Notes: generated from the sequence alone by a model not told the origin. 64,000 nt of DNA from Caballeronia humi (GCF_001544475.1 NZ_FCNW02000017.1:58168-122167), one strand, 5' to 3'. Shown: positions 8,045 to 20,760, counted from the first letter of the stretch. Translations and numbers: made by a program.

Positions 8045-8131
8045 TGGTGCGAGGAAGGGGACTCGAACCCCTACACCATTGCTGGCGTCAGGACCTAAAC
8101 CTGGTGCGTCTACCAATTTCGCCATCCTCGC
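8045..8131 (-). tRNA. tRNA-Leu (anticodon UAG)
   Basis: The minus strand folds as a class II tRNA: acceptor GCGAGGA pairs with TCCTCGC, with the discriminator A and an encoded CCA at 8047-8045. The D-loop has TTGGTAGAC and the T-arm has GGTTCGAGTCC. The anticodon loop TTTAGGT gives UAG, which reads CUN leucine codons. A long variable arm, typical of tRNA-Leu, is present. Total 87 nt. Confidence 0.97.
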
Positions 8132-8363
8132 CGCCTGATCCGCTTTGTCAGGCTCGTGCAGGCGCTCGATACAGTTCGAAAACAACCGGATGAAGCGTGC
8201 GCCCGCCGCGCCAAGCCCAAGATTCTAACCGATTCGAAAACCGATGTCTCCATGCTGAAAGGCGCGGTGACCGGCCATGCTGCCTATCACTTTTGCACGA
8301 TTGCGCCATGCTTGCGTCCTCCCTACAATTCCTGTCTCGATAATCGTTACCGGCACGCGTTTC

Positions 8364-8774
8364 ATGACCCGCACATCGCGCAATCGCATCGTTGCATGGC
8401 TCGGCATTGCCGCCATGTGGCTTGCCATTGTCGCGCCGGTCGTGAGCCAGACGATCGCGGCGCGTGTCTCCGTTGGCGATACTGAAATCCTCTGTTCGGT
8501 CGATTCGCTCGAATCGGTCGAAGCGCATCATCATCACGAAGCGCAGGCTGAAGCATCGAGTGGCGCCTCGCACCACGCCTCCGCCGCCGATCACTTCGAA
8601 GCCTGTTCCTACTGCGGCCTGCTTGCGCATAACCTGCCGCTCTTGCCGGGCGTTTCGCCGGCCGTGGCGCGCGTCGAGCGTGTCGTGCGCGTCGCGCGGG
8701 TCGAGCGCGTTTCGGCCGTCTACGCCAAGTCCTTCAATGCCGCGCGTCCGCGCGCGCCGCCCGTCGTTTCCTGA
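8364..8774 (+). CDS. DUF2946 family protein, His-rich
   Basis: 136 residues. The N-terminal hydrophobic segment IVAWLGIAAMWLAIVAPVVSQ is a signal or anchor. A metal-binding-looking stretch follows (EAHHHHEAQAEASSGASHHASAADHFEACSYCG). The C-x-x-C (CSYC) followed by GLLAHNLPLLPG is typical of DUF2946. These proteins commonly sit beside TonB-dependent receptors for copper or other metals, and here a TonB receptor starts 95 bp downstream. I infer a periplasmic metal-handling role. Start: the ATG at 8364 precedes the signal segment; the longer frame upstream has no support. Confidence 0.75.
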   Translation: MTRTSRNRIVAWLGIAAMWLAIVAPVVSQTIAARVSVGDTEILCSVDSLESVEAHHHHEAQAEASSGASHHASAADHFEACSYCGLLAHNLPLLPGVSPAVARVERVVRVARVERVSAVYAKSFNAARPRAPPVVS

Positions 8775-8869
8775 AGCCCGTCATTCGTCTCGACCGTTTG
8801 CCTATCCGCGTGCGTGAAAGCGCGTTCGCGTCCGGCCCGGTCACGCGTTAACACCTTCAGGATTCTTCG

Positions 8870-11230
8870 ATGCTCGACTTGTTCAAGCGAGCGCGGCAGC
8901 CGTCCGGCTGCCGCGCCGCCGTGCGTTCCCGCGCGTACCTTCCGATCGCGTGGCTACCGCTTTCGCTGATGACGCAAGCGGCCTACGCCATTCCCGAAAC
9001 GCCGCCGGCGCAAGAAGACTCAAACAGCGCCGCATCGCTGGCTCCGGTGGTGATAACGGCGCAGGCCTCGCGCCCGACGCTCGACCCGAATCTCCCCGCG
9101 AGCGTGGCCACGATCACCGCCGACCAGTTCGAGAACTGGAACGTCGTCACGCCCGAAGACGTGCTTAAGTACGCGCCGAACATGGCGGTGCGCAAGCGCT
9201 TCATCGGCGACTTGAATTCAACGATCGCCGTGCGCGGCACGAGCAACTCGCAGACGGCGCGCGGCCTCGTCTACGCCGACGGGTTGCTCCTCAGCAACTT
9301 CCTCGGCAACACCTTCACGTTCGCACCGCGCTGGTCGATGGTCTTCGCCGACGCCATCGACAAAGTCGACGTCGTCTACGGCCCGTACTCCGCGCTGTAT
9401 CCGGGCAACTCGATCGGCGCGACCGTTGCGATCACGACGCGCATGCCCACGCACTTCGAGGCTGACGCGAAAGTGCAGGGTTTCACGCAGCATTTCGATC
9501 TGTTCGGCGTGAACCGCAGCTTCAACGGCACGAACACGACCGCGACGATCGGCGACAAGATTGGCAACCTGTCGTATCTGATCGGCGTCGATCATCTGGA
9601 GAACACGAGCCAGCCGCTGCAATTCGCGACGTTCCCCCAATCGACGACGCCCGCCAAAACCACCGACCGGCCCGTCACCGGCGCGTACTTCTACAACGAC
9701 CAGACGAACGCGCGAACCGCTGTGCTCGGTGTGTCGAACGAGGGCCTCCTGCGCACCTTCCAGGACCAGTTCCGGGTGAAGCTTGCCTACGACATCACGC
9801 CGACGCTGCAAGCGGGCTTCACGCTCGGCTACTGGCACCAGAAGTACAACAGCGACACGCAGACCTTCCTGCGCGACGCGGCTGGCAATCCCGTGTACAG
9901 CGGGTTCGTGAACATCGGCGGATTCGAATACAACGTGCCGGCGGCGACTTTCGCGCCGAGCCAGGGATCGAGCGAAAACTTCCTTTACGGGCTGTCGCTT
10001 CGCACGCGCAACGCGACCGGCTGGAACGCGGAAGCCATCGCGTCGTACTTCGACATCACGCAGAGCATCGCGCGCACCGCCAGTTCCGGTGTGCCGGGTG
10101 ACGGTCCGGGCACGATCACCTACGGCGACGGCGCGGGCTGGAAATCGCTCGACCTGCGCACGACCTGGACGCCGCCGACCGCCGACGCGGGTCTCGCCGC
10201 GCACTGGCTGTCGTTCGGCTACCACTACGACAACTATTTCCTCGACAACGAGACCTACACGACGACCGCCTGGCGCGATGGCGGCAACGCGGCGTTCGCG
10301 AACGCGTTCGGCGGCCGGACACAGACGCAGGCCGCCTACGCGCAGGACTCGTGGCGTTTCCTGCCGCGCTGGCGCTTCACCTACGGCGCGCGCTACGAGA
10401 ACTGGAACGCGTACGACGGCACGCGTTCTCTCGGCTCGACGTCGGTCGGCTATGGCGACGCGAGCGAGAGCCACTGGTCGCCGAAAGCGTCGCTATCGTT
10501 CGATGTCACGCCGAGCCTGCTGTTGCGCGCATCGATCGGGCGGGCGTACCGCTTTCCGACCGTCGGCGAACTGTTTCAGGGGCAGATTACGGGCACCTCG
10601 ATCGTGAACAACAATCCGAACCTGAAGCCCGAAAACGATCTGTCGAAGGAACTCACGGCCGAATGGCAGCACGGCGACGGCGTGTATCGCTTCACGCTGT
10701 TCCAGGACGACGTGAAGAACACGATCTTCAGCCAGACCAACACGACCGTCATCCCGAACGTCACGAACTTCCAGAATATCGACAAGGTGCGCTCGCGCGG
10801 CTTCGAGACGGCGTACGAAGGCCAGAACGTGCTGTTGCGCGGGCTCGACCTCGCAGCGAGCGTCGCATACACGCAGTCGAAGATTCTCGCGAACAGCAGC
10901 AATCCGGCGTCGGTGGGGAAGTATTTTTACCGCATTCCACTGTGGCGGGCGAACGTCGTCGCGACTTATCGCGCAACGGAGAAGGCGGCCGTGACGCTCG
11001 CCGCGCGCTATTCGGGCCGCCAGTACAACACGCTCACCAACATCGACACCAATCCGAACACGTACGGCGGCACGAGTACGTACGCGGTCATGGACGCGAA
11101 GTTCACGTACCGGCCGACGAAAAAGAGCGAGATCGGCATCGGTGTCGACAATCTCTTCGACCATCGCTACTACGTGTTCCACCCGTATGCGGGCCGGACG
11201 TTCTACCTGGAAGGGCGCATCGGCATCTGA
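8870..11230 (+). CDS. TonB-dependent outer-membrane receptor
   Basis: 786 residues. The signal peptide ends near AYAIPE, and a TonB-box-like APVVITAQA lies just after the mature N-terminus. The plug domain follows (TPEDVLKYAPNMAVRKR, then STIAVRGTSNSQTARGLVYADGLLL and VDVVYGPYSALYPGNSIGATVAI). The rest is a 22-strand-type barrel ending VGVDNLFDHRYYVFHPYAGRTFYLEGRIGI. The ATG at 8870 has AGGA upstream. The neighbours, DUF2946 (upstream) and PepSY (downstream, 36 bp), suggest uptake of a metal or metallophore, with copper or iron as the main candidates. The substrate cannot be assigned from sequence. Confidence 0.9.
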   Translation: MLDLFKRARQPSGCRAAVRSRAYLPIAWLPLSLMTQAAYAIPETPPAQEDSNSAASLAPVVITAQASRPTLDPNLPASVATITADQFENWNVVTPEDVLKYAPNMAVRKRFIGDLNSTIAVRGTSNSQTARGLVYADGLLLSNFLGNTFTFAPRWSMVFADAIDKVDVVYGPYSALYPGNSIGATVAITTRMPTHFEADAKVQGFTQHFDLFGVNRSFNGTNTTATIGDKIGNLSYLIGVDHLENTSQPLQFATFPQSTTPAKTTDRPVTGAYFYNDQTNARTAVLGVSNEGLLRTFQDQFRVKLAYDITPTLQAGFTLGYWHQKYNSDTQTFLRDAAGNPVYSGFVNIGGFEYNVPAATFAPSQGSSENFLYGLSLRTRNATGWNAEAIASYFDITQSIARTASSGVPGDGPGTITYGDGAGWKSLDLRTTWTPPTADAGLAAHWLSFGYHYDNYFLDNETYTTTAWRDGGNAAFANAFGGRTQTQAAYAQDSWRFLPRWRFTYGARYENWNAYDGTRSLGSTSVGYGDASESHWSPKASLSFDVTPSLLLRASIGRAYRFPTVGELFQGQITGTSIVNNNPNLKPENDLSKELTAEWQHGDGVYRFTLFQDDVKNTIFSQTNTTVIPNVTNFQNIDKVRSRGFETAYEGQNVLLRGLDLAASVAYTQSKILANSSNPASVGKYFYRIPLWRANVVATYRATEKAAVTLAARYSGRQYNTLTNIDTNPNTYGGTSTYAVMDAKFTYRPTKKSEIGIGVDNLFDHRYYVFHPYAGRTFYLEGRIGI

Positions 11231-11266
11231 GGCCGTTCGTATCCAACTCATCGGGAACATCAAGAC

Positions 11267-12670
11267 ATGGACGCATCCGTCATCAATCAAGCCGCGTCGG
11301 TCGGTGAATCGGCCAGCCACCATCGCACGCTCTGGCGCTGGCATTTCTACGCGGGCCTTTTCGTGATGCCGCTTCTGATCGTGCTCGCGATCACCGGCAC
11401 GCTTTATTGCTTTCAGCCGCAGATCGAGCCGCTGATTTATCGCGACCGGATGGTCGTCGAGCCGCAGGCCGCGCCGCGTCTGAGCGCGCAGATACTGCTC
11501 GCGAAGGCCGCCGCTAGCGAGCCGCGCGATGCCGTGCCGACTACGGCGCAGATCAGCACCGATCCGCGGCGCAGCAGCGAATTCGTGTTCCGCTTGCCGT
11601 CCGGCGAAAACGAGAGCGTGTTCGTCGATCCGTACACGGGCGCGGTGCTCGGGACGCTCAGCGTCGAGCACCGGCTGATGAAGCAGATCCGCGAATTGCA
11701 TCGCGGGTTGATGCTCGGCAAGACCGGCGAACTCGCGATGGAGCTCGCGGGCTGCTGGACGCTCGTGATGATCGGCACGGGCATCGCGCTCTGGTGGCCG
11801 AAGGCGAAGCAGAAGGGCGGCATGTGGGCGCCACGTCTCGCGCTGCGCGGACGGGCGTGGTGGCGCGATCTGCATGCCGTCGGCGGGATCTGGCTCGCGA
11901 TCGGCGCGGTGTTTTTCGTGCTGAGCGGCTTACCCTGGTCGGGGTCGTGGGGTAAACAGTTCAAGGCGCTCGCGACGTCGGCGCAACTCGGTTATCCGAA
12001 AGGCGCGTGGGGCGATGCACACGTGCGTTCGGCGAAGCCCGCCGCCGGGGAACACGCGATGCACGGCATGAGAATGGACGACTTGCCGCTGCAGCAGACG
12101 CCCTGGGCGGTCGGCTTGACGCCCGTGCCCGGCGCGGCCACCCACGATGCGCAAGCGGCGCGCATCCCGCTCGACGCGGTGATTGCGCTCGCGGCATCGC
12201 AAGGCGTGACCGACGGCTACAGCATCGCGCTCCCCAAGACGACGGAGGGCGTGTACACGGTGTCCTATTTTCCCGCCGATCCGAAAGCCGAACGCACGCT
12301 TCACGTCGATCAATACAGCGGCAAGCTTCTGACCGACATCGCCTACGACGACTACGGGCGCGTCGCGCAGTGGATTTCGTACGGCACGTCGCTGCATATG
12401 GGGCGCTATTTCGGGCTCGCGAACCAGATCGTCTGCGCGATGATCTCGCTCGGGCTCGCGGCGATGGCTGTTACCGGCTTTGTCATGTGGTGGAAGCGCC
12501 GGCCGCAGCGGGCGCTCGGCGCGCCGGCGCGTCCCGCGCGGCGGGCGCCGATGCGGGCTTGGCGCAGCGGGCTCGCGATGCTCGGCGTCGTGTTCCCCCT
12601 GATGGGGCTGACGATGCTCGTCGTGTGGGTGTCGGACCGGCTGGTGTTCGGGCGGTCGACGCGGAGTTGA
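11267..12670 (+). CDS. PepSY-associated transmembrane protein, probable periplasmic metal reductase
   Basis: 467 residues with about four membrane helices: one near 25-45, a pair at about 160-178 and 205-225, and one near 385-405, with a further C-terminal hydrophobic segment. Paired histidines sit near the membrane edges (SHHRTLWRWHFYAGLF, RELHRGLM, RDLHAVGGIW, SLHMGRYFGLANQ), the pattern of PiuB/PepSY_TM proteins proposed to bind heme and reduce metals. A PepSY-type periplasmic part lies between, with FVDPYTGAVLG and HVDQYSGKLL. It follows the TonB receptor by 36 bp, so it probably handles the imported metal complex. Reductase activity is inferred. Confidence 0.82.
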   Translation: MDASVINQAASVGESASHHRTLWRWHFYAGLFVMPLLIVLAITGTLYCFQPQIEPLIYRDRMVVEPQAAPRLSAQILLAKAAASEPRDAVPTTAQISTDPRRSSEFVFRLPSGENESVFVDPYTGAVLGTLSVEHRLMKQIRELHRGLMLGKTGELAMELAGCWTLVMIGTGIALWWPKAKQKGGMWAPRLALRGRAWWRDLHAVGGIWLAIGAVFFVLSGLPWSGSWGKQFKALATSAQLGYPKGAWGDAHVRSAKPAAGEHAMHGMRMDDLPLQQTPWAVGLTPVPGAATHDAQAARIPLDAVIALAASQGVTDGYSIALPKTTEGVYTVSYFPADPKAERTLHVDQYSGKLLTDIAYDDYGRVAQWISYGTSLHMGRYFGLANQIVCAMISLGLAAMAVTGFVMWWKRRPQRALGAPARPARRAPMRAWRSGLAMLGVVFPLMGLTMLVVWVSDRLVFGRSTRS

Positions 12671-12688
12671 ATCGTCAGGTTTGCAAGC

Positions 12689-12715
12689 GGCATTCGCGTT
12701 TTGAGCGCGAATGCC
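12689..12715. terminator. Hairpin between PepSY protein and glycerate kinase genes
   Basis: GGCATTCGCG (12689-12698) pairs perfectly with CGCGAATGCC (12706-12715) around a 7-nt loop, in the short gap between convergent genes. There is no long T-run, so terminator function is likely but not certain. Confidence 0.5.
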
Positions 12716-12723
12716 CGGCACGC

Positions 12724-13869
12724 CTACCGCGATCCAAACTTCAATCGCGTCAACTGCTCCGCTTCATTCTCAAGCAACGTTCCAGCGTCCCGAATCGCAA
12801 CTTCCAGCGTGATTGGCCCCGGCGCCGGCGAAAAGCAGCCGCTGAAGAACTCCGACAACCGCGGCAGCGCTTTCGGGTCGATCCCGCCCGACAGGAGCGA
12901 CGCCTCGACGCCCGCCGCCCGCGCATGTTTGCACGCGATGAACGGCGCCTTGCCATGCAGCGTCTGCACGTCCGAGCGGCCCTCGCCTGTGATCAGCCAA
13001 CTCGCGCCCTCCAGCGCCGCGTCGAGCCCGATTTTCCGCGCGACGACTTCCGCGCCCGGCTCGAAGCTCGCACCGAGCATGTGCAGCGCGAAACCAAGGC
13101 CTCCTGCCGCGCCCGCGCCCGCGTTGTCGCGCGCGGTGCGTCCGAGCGCCGGTTCGAGCACGTCGGCGAAACGGGCGAGAGCGGCGTCGATTTCCTTGAC
13201 CTGCTCAGGCGCGACGCCTTTCTGCGGCCCGAAGACCGCAGTCGCGCCGTGCTCGCCGTTGAGCGGATTATCGACGTCCGACATCCCGATGAACTCGGCG
13301 TCCTTCACACGCGGATCAAGCCCCGAAACGTCGATGCGCGCAACCCGCGACAGCGCCGACGGAACTGGCTCCAGTTCGTTGCCGTCCGCGTCGAAGAGTT
13401 TCAGCCCGAGGCCGACGAGCAGCCCCGCGCCGCCATCGTTCGTGCTGCTGCCGCCGAGCGCGACGTAAAAGCGCCGCGCGCCGAGATCGAGCAGCGCGCG
13501 AATCGCCTCGCCCATGCCCCGCGTGTCGCGCTCAGTGACGGGCACGGCCATGCCGTCCGGATCGGTGATGCCGACGACTTCCGCCGTCTCGATAATCGCG
13601 CTGCCGTCGCCAAGCAGACCCGTGGCCGCTTCGCGCCGGGCGCTCGCCGCGCCGCGCACGTTGAGCATGCGGCGCTCGCCGCCGGCGGCGAGCATCGCGT
13701 CGAGCGTGCCTTCGCCGCCGTCGGCCATCGGGCAGATGCGCACGGCGGCGTCGGCGCGGGCCCGCCGCACGCCGGTCGCGATGGCGTTCGCTACTTGTTC
13801 AGCGCTGAGCGAGCCTTTGAAGGAATCGGGAGCGATGACGACGACAGGGGCGGACATGGCGTTTGACAT
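12724..13869 (-). CDS. Glycerate 2-kinase (GarK/GlxK family)
   Basis: 381 residues. It phosphorylates D-glycerate to 2-phosphoglycerate, feeding glycolate or glucarate breakdown into glycolysis. The N-terminus APVVVIAPDSFKGSLSA and the following MADGGEGTLDA are the family signature. ALGGSSTNDGGAG and GAAGGLGFALHML are further conserved blocks. The ATG at 13869 (MSNAMSAP) is chosen; a second ATG at 13857 is possible, and the longer frame from 13917 has no homology. No glyoxylate or tartronate genes adjoin it. It is convergent with the PepSY gene. Confidence 0.93.
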   Translation of the reverse strand: MSNAMSAPVVVIAPDSFKGSLSAEQVANAIATGVRRARADAAVRICPMADGGEGTLDAMLAAGGERRMLNVRGAASARREAATGLLGDGSAIIETAEVVGITDPDGMAVPVTERDTRGMGEAIRALLDLGARRFYVALGGSSTNDGGAGLLVGLGLKLFDADGNELEPVPSALSRVARIDVSGLDPRVKDAEFIGMSDVDNPLNGEHGATAVFGPQKGVAPEQVKEIDAALARFADVLEPALGRTARDNAGAGAAGGLGFALHMLGASFEPGAEVVARKIGLDAALEGASWLITGEGRSDVQTLHGKAPFIACKHARAAGVEASLLSGGIDPKALPRLSEFFSGCFSPAPGPITLEVAIRDAGTLLENEAEQLTRLKFGSR

Positions 13870-14332
13870 GGTGTCTCGTGTATTGGAATGGATTGAAATC
13901 GCGCGCCCGGTGCCCATCTATGCACTCGATGCATGCCGGAAATGCCTTCAGGCTATGCGCGAGAGGGAATTCCGAGACCCGCGCCGGCAAGCTTAGCAGC
14001 GTGTCGCGCCACGCAAAATAGCCTGGCCCCGATAGCCGGCATTGTGCGCGACGTTTTGCGTCTCAGAAACGCGGAATAACGCGAAATCGGGGCGAAAAAA
14101 CGCTAAATCGCGCGCCCGGCGGCTGAATCGCGTGGGCGTATCAAATTGTTTGCTAAAATGTCGGGCTCTGTTGACTCGCAAACGCGTCAGCGGCGGCCCG
14201 GACACCGAAGCACACGGCGCGCAAGCGCTCCCGGTGCGGGCGTCGGAGGCGGCGCGCTGCGAGGCCGCCACAGACCCAGACATCCGAACCGAATACTCGA
14301 ATCTACTCGAATTACTTAGGACGATAGAAGCC
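13870..14332. other. 463-bp intergenic region with the tig leader
   Basis: This gap separates the divergent glycerate kinase and tig genes. It holds a -10-like TAAAAT at 14154-14159 oriented toward tig, with no good -35. In the putative leader, a small hairpin pairs GGCGGC (14248-14253) with GCCGCC (14264-14269). I see no coding signal or known RNA family here. Confidence 0.5.
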
Positions 14333-15679
14333 ATGGCTAACGTTGAAAATCTCGGCAAGCTCGAACGCCGCGTGACCATTTCCCTGCCGAAGGACACCGT
14401 GCAGAAGGAAGTGGATTCGCGTATCCGCCAGTTGGCGAAGAACGTGCGCATGCCGGGTTTCCGCCCGGGCAAGGTGCCGCTCAAGATGGTCACGCAACAG
14501 TATCAGGGCCAGGTCGAAGCCGAAGTGCTGAGCGACAAGGTCGGCAAGGAATTCTTCGACGTCACGCGCGCCGAGAACCTGCGCGTCGCAGGCCAGCCGA
14601 GCTTCGCGCCGAAGGGTGAGGAAGCCCCGGCCGACGCCTACGCGTTCGACGCCACCTTCGAGGTCTATCCGGAAGTGAAGCTGGGCGATGTCGCGACGGC
14701 TGAAATCGAGCGCACGGTCACGAGCATCTCGGAAGCCGAAATCGACCGCACGCTCGAAATCCTGCGCAAGCAGCGCGTGCACTACCACGCACGCGGCGAA
14801 GGCGGCGAGCACGGCGACGGCGGCGAAGACACGGCAGCGAAAGACACCGACCGCGTGACGATGGATTTCGTCGGCAAGATCGACGGTGAAGTGTTCCAGG
14901 GCGGCAGCGCCGAAGACTTCTCGTTCGTGCTGGGCGAAGGCCGCATGCTGCCGGAATTCGAAGCAGCGGCGCTGGGCCTGAAGGTCGGCGAATCGCGCGA
15001 ATTCGACCTCAAGTTCCCGGACGACTATCACGGCAAGGACGTAGCCGGCAAGACGGCGCAATTCACGATCACGATGAAGAAGATCGAGTGGCCGCATCTG
15101 CCGGAAATCGACGGCGAATTCGCGAAGTCGCTCGGTATCGCCGACGGCGACATTTCGAAGATGCGCGCTGAGATCAAGGACAACCTTGAGCGTGAAGCGA
15201 AGCGTCGCACGCAACAGATCGTGAAGAATCAGGTGATGGACGCGCTCCTCAAGATCTCTGAACTCGACGTGCCGAAGGCGCTGATCGAGCAGGATCAGGA
15301 ACGCCTCGTCGAAATGGCGCGGCAGGACCTGCAGCAACGCGGCGTCCCGAACGCAGCAGATGCGCCTATCCCGGCCGAAATGTTCGCCGAGCAGGCCGAG
15401 CGCCGCGTGAAGCTGGGTCTGGTGCTTGCCGAACTGGTCAAGGCCAACGAGTTGCAGGCAAAACCTGAACAGATCCGCGCGGAAGTCGACGAGTTCGCGA
15501 AAAGCTACGAAGACCCGAAGGAAGTCGTCCGCTGGTATTATTCGAATCAGCAACGCCTTTCCGAAATGGAAGCGTACGTCGTTGAAAGCAACGTCGTTGA
15601 CTTCGTGCTCGGCAAGGCCAAGGTGACCGACAAGGAAGTCAGCTTCGAGGAACTGGCGAGCGCAACGGCGCAAGCCTGA
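14333..15679 (+). CDS. tig: Trigger factor
   Basis: 448 residues. This ribosome-bound chaperone has three parts: the N-terminal ribosome-binding domain with the signature [14 protein letters not shown], a PPIase (FKBP-like) domain from about 165 to 250 ([32 protein letters not shown]), and the C-terminal arms. It carries a small acidic, Gly-rich insertion before the PPIase domain ([20 protein letters not shown]). The ATG at 14333 is the family start. It heads the tig-clpP-clpX-lon block, closed by its own strong terminator at 15694-15734. Confidence 0.97.
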   Translation: MANVENLGKLERRVTISLPKDTVQKEVDSRIRQLAKNVRMPGFRPGKVPLKMVTQQYQGQVEAEVLSDKVGKEFFDVTRAENLRVAGQPSFAPKGEEAPADAYAFDATFEVYPEVKLGDVATAEIERTVTSISEAEIDRTLEILRKQRVHYHARGEGGEHGDGGEDTAAKDTDRVTMDFVGKIDGEVFQGGSAEDFSFVLGEGRMLPEFEAAALGLKVGESREFDLKFPDDYHGKDVAGKTAQFTITMKKIEWPHLPEIDGEFAKSLGIADGDISKMRAEIKDNLEREAKRRTQQIVKNQVMDALLKISELDVPKALIEQDQERLVEMARQDLQQRGVPNAADAPIPAEMFAEQAERRVKLGLVLAELVKANELQAKPEQIRAEVDEFAKSYEDPKEVVRWYYSNQQRLSEMEAYVVESNVVDFVLGKAKVTDKEVSFEELASATAQA

Positions 15680-15693
15680 AGCAGCGTCCAAGG

Positions 15694-15734
15694 GGCGTGC
15701 GGGTCGTCGGCGTGACGACCCGCACGCCTTTTTT
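15694..15734 (+). terminator. Intrinsic terminator of tig
   Basis: A perfect 15-bp stem (15694-15708 with 15714-15728) with a 5-nt loop is followed by six T, 15 bp after the tig stop. It separates tig from clpP, so clpP needs its own promoter or read-through. Confidence 0.9.
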
Positions 15735-15820
15735 GCATTAAAGTTTGTGCGGGCGGATGCCGTTCTAATGTTGAATGTTCCAAAGTCGTTCAGTATCCCT
15801 ATTCCGAACAAGGAAATTGC

Positions 15821-16474
15821 ATGACCTTTCGCGCTCAATTGCTCGACACGTTAGCTTCAAATGCACCGCGGGATTTCGAAGTCCAGGCGCTCGGCCTCGT
15901 TCCGATGGTCGTGGAAACGAGTGGCCGCGGCGAACGTGCCTATGACATCTATTCGCGCCTGCTGAAGGAGCGCGTGGTGTTTCTCGTCGGCGAAGTGAAC
16001 GACCAGACGGCGAATCTCGTCGTCGCGCAGTTGCTGTTCCTCGAAAGCGAGAACCCCGACAAGGACATCAGCCTGTACATCAACAGCCCGGGCGGTTCAG
16101 TCTCCGCCGGCATGGCGATCTACGACACGATGCAGTTCGTGAAGCCCGACGTCGCCACGCTGTGCATGGGTCTTGCTGCAAGCATGGGCGCGTTCCTGCT
16201 GGCCGCGGGTGCGAAAGGCAAGCGCGTCGCGCTGCCGAACGCGCGCGTGATGATTCACCAGCCGCTCGGCGGCGCACGCGGCCAGGCATCGGACATCGAG
16301 ATTCAGGCGCGCGAAATCCTGTACTTGAAGGAACGCCTGAACCAGTTGCTGTCGCATCACACGGGTCAGCCGGTCGAACGCATTGCGCGCGACACCGACC
16401 GCGACAACTTCATGTCCGGCGACGACGCACAGGCGTACGGTCTCGTCGACCAGGTTCTTCACAAGCGTCCCTGA
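15821..16474 (+). CDS. clpP: ATP-dependent Clp protease proteolytic subunit ClpP
   Basis: 217 residues. The catalytic triad is S121 (GLAASMGAF), H146 (MIHQPLGG) and D195 (DTDRDNF); each is offset by 24 from mature E. coli ClpP, consistent with an N-terminal propeptide. It forms the tetradecameric peptidase chamber that ClpX feeds. The ATG at 15821 has AAGGAA upstream. clpX begins 160 bp downstream on the same strand. Confidence 0.98.
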   Translation: MTFRAQLLDTLASNAPRDFEVQALGLVPMVVETSGRGERAYDIYSRLLKERVVFLVGEVNDQTANLVVAQLLFLESENPDKDISLYINSPGGSVSAGMAIYDTMQFVKPDVATLCMGLAASMGAFLLAAGAKGKRVALPNARVMIHQPLGGARGQASDIEIQAREILYLKERLNQLLSHHTGQPVERIARDTDRDNFMSGDDAQAYGLVDQVLHKRP

Positions 16475-16634
16475 TCGAGTGACGCAGCGCCGGCATCCTG
16501 AACGGGAGGCCGGCCCGCCCTGAGAGCGCCTGCGGCAGCACGCCGAAGACCTTTCATTCGACGCGCAGGCCGTTTCTGCGTGGGAAGATCGAAGGGCGTA
16601 TTATGTAATCGAGTGTCCGGAGGCTTACACATCT

Positions 16635-17906
16635 ATGGCGGACAAAAAAGGTTCAAACAGCGAGAAGCTGTTGTATTGCTCGTTTTGCGGCAAGAGCCAG
16701 CATGAGGTCAAGAAACTCATTGCTGGCCCGTCGGTGTTCATCTGCGATGAATGTATCGATTTGTGCAACGAGATCATTCGCGACGAAGCAGCCGGCGCGG
16801 CGGAAGAAGCGGGGCTGACCAAGTCCGACCTGCCGAGCCCGCAGGAAATCAGCGATATTCTTAATCAGTACGTGATCGGCCAGGAACGCGCGAAGAAGAT
16901 TCTCGCGGTGGCCGTGTACAACCATTACAAGCGTCTCAAGCACCTCGACAAGAAAGACGAGATCGAGCTGTCGAAGAGCAACATTCTTTTGATCGGACCC
17001 ACGGGTTCGGGCAAGACACTGCTCGCGCAAACGCTTGCACGCATGCTGAACGTCCCGTTCGTCATCGCCGATGCGACGACGCTGACGGAAGCCGGCTATG
17101 TCGGTGAGGACGTCGAGAACATCATTCAGAAGCTGTTGCAGAACTGCAACTACGAAGTCGACAAAGCGCAGCGCGGCATCGTCTATATCGACGAAATCGA
17201 CAAGATCAGCCGCAAGTCGGATAACCCGTCCATCACGCGCGACGTGTCGGGCGAGGGCGTCCAGCAGGCACTTCTGAAACTGATCGAAGGCACGATGGCG
17301 TCGGTGCCGCCGCAGGGTGGCCGCAAGCATCCGAATCAGGATTTCATCCAAGTCGATACGACCAACATCCTTTTCGTCTGCGGCGGCGCTTTCGACGGCC
17401 TCGAAAAAGTCATTACCGATCGCACGGAAAAGACCGGCATCGGCTTCGGCGCGAGCGTGAAGAGCAAGCTGGAGCGCGACGCGGGCGAAGTGCTGCGCGA
17501 CGTCGAGCCGGAAGACCTGATCAAGTTCGGTTTGATTCCCGAGCTGATCGGCCGTCTGCCGGTCGTGGCGACGCTCGGCAAGCTCGACGAAACCGCGCTG
17601 GTCAAGATTCTGATCGAACCGAAGAACGCGCTCGTGAAGCAGTATCACAAGCTCTTCAACATGGAGCGCGTCGAACTGGAAATCCGTCCGGCGGCGCTGC
17701 AGGCCATCGCACAGAAGGCGATTCGACGAAAAACCGGCGCGCGCGGCCTGCGCTCGATTCTGGAACAGGCGTTGCTCGACGTGATGTACGAATTGCCGAC
17801 GATGAAGGGCGTGAGCAAGGTCATCGTCGACGACAACACGATCGACGGCGACGGCAAGCCGCTCCTCATCTACGAAGATGCGCCGAAGGTAGCGGGCTCG
17901 AACTGA
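16635..17906 (+). CDS. clpX: ATP-dependent Clp protease ATP-binding subunit ClpX
   Basis: 423-residue AAA+ unfoldase. The N-terminal zinc-binding domain has C15, C18, C37 and C40. Walker A is GPTGSGKT at 121-128, Walker B is IVYIDEID, and the substrate-gripping pore loop follows GYVGED. The ClpP-docking loop IGF is present as TGIGFGASV. The start ATG at 16635 is preceded by a GGAGG at a longer than usual distance of 11 nt. A Rho-independent terminator follows the gene. Confidence 0.98.
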   Translation: MADKKGSNSEKLLYCSFCGKSQHEVKKLIAGPSVFICDECIDLCNEIIRDEAAGAAEEAGLTKSDLPSPQEISDILNQYVIGQERAKKILAVAVYNHYKRLKHLDKKDEIELSKSNILLIGPTGSGKTLLAQTLARMLNVPFVIADATTLTEAGYVGEDVENIIQKLLQNCNYEVDKAQRGIVYIDEIDKISRKSDNPSITRDVSGEGVQQALLKLIEGTMASVPPQGGRKHPNQDFIQVDTTNILFVCGGAFDGLEKVITDRTEKTGIGFGASVKSKLERDAGEVLRDVEPEDLIKFGLIPELIGRLPVVATLGKLDETALVKILIEPKNALVKQYHKLFNMERVELEIRPAALQAIAQKAIRRKTGARGLRSILEQALLDVMYELPTMKGVSKVIVDDNTIDGDGKPLLIYEDAPKVAGSN

Positions 17907-17929
17907 TTTGGGCTGTGTGTCGGCGAAAG

Positions 17930-17958
17930 GCCGTTCATGGCAACGTGAACGGCTTTTT
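17930..17958 (+). terminator. Intrinsic terminator of clpX
   Basis: GCCGTTCA (17930-17937) pairs with TGAACGGC (17946-17953) around an 8-nt loop, and five T follow. Confidence 0.85.
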
Positions 17959-18094
17959 GTTTATTTTTCGGATATCTTGTGAACGTTACTGACGCGATTT
18001 TTTCGAACTGAACTTTTCCCACATGCGTAGGCTTGTATTTGTTGTCCGCAGGCCTTACTTACGAACGAACTGATTCCACTACTGGGGAAATGAA

Positions 18095-20521
<2,427 letters not shown>

Positions 20522-20564
20522 AGGCCAACGACGCGCGACAGATGTCGCGTTGAGAGCGCTAAAG

Positions 20565-20600
20565 AGACCCGCGGGCGAAATCCCGCGGGTCTTTGTTTTT
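20565..20600 (+). terminator. Intrinsic terminator of lon
   Basis: AGACCCGCGGG (20565-20575) pairs with CCCGCGGGTCT (20582-20592) around a 6-nt loop, followed by a T-rich tract. Confidence 0.88.
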
Positions 20601-20655
20601 TTGACGATCCCTTCTAAATGCGCGATCAAACGGCGCGAATCGGCGGCAACCCTCG

Positions 20656-20684
20656 TTGACACGTGTCTTTCGGCTACTTCTAAT
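20656..20684 (+). promoter_or_regulatory. Sigma-70-type promoter of hupB
   Basis: A consensus -35 TTGACA (20656-20661) is separated by 17 bp from a near-consensus -10 TCTAAT (20679-20684, five of six). This places transcription start about 70 bp upstream of the hupB ATG, and it is one of the clearest promoters in the window. Confidence 0.75.
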
Positions 20685-20760
20685 GAGCGCCGCGTCCGGC
20701 ATGGTCAGGTCGATGGCGGACCGCATAGACAACAACGTGCAACTACAAACGGGGATCACA

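Noticed and set aside
8339..8350. Fur-box-like GATAATCGTTAC before the DUF2946 gene
   Set aside because: Only one half-site resembles the consensus. It is too weak to report as a regulatory site.
18001..18094. Possible heat-shock promoter of lon
   Set aside because: CTTGTGAA- and CCCACAT-like parts occur, but the distance between them is far too long for a sigma-32 promoter.
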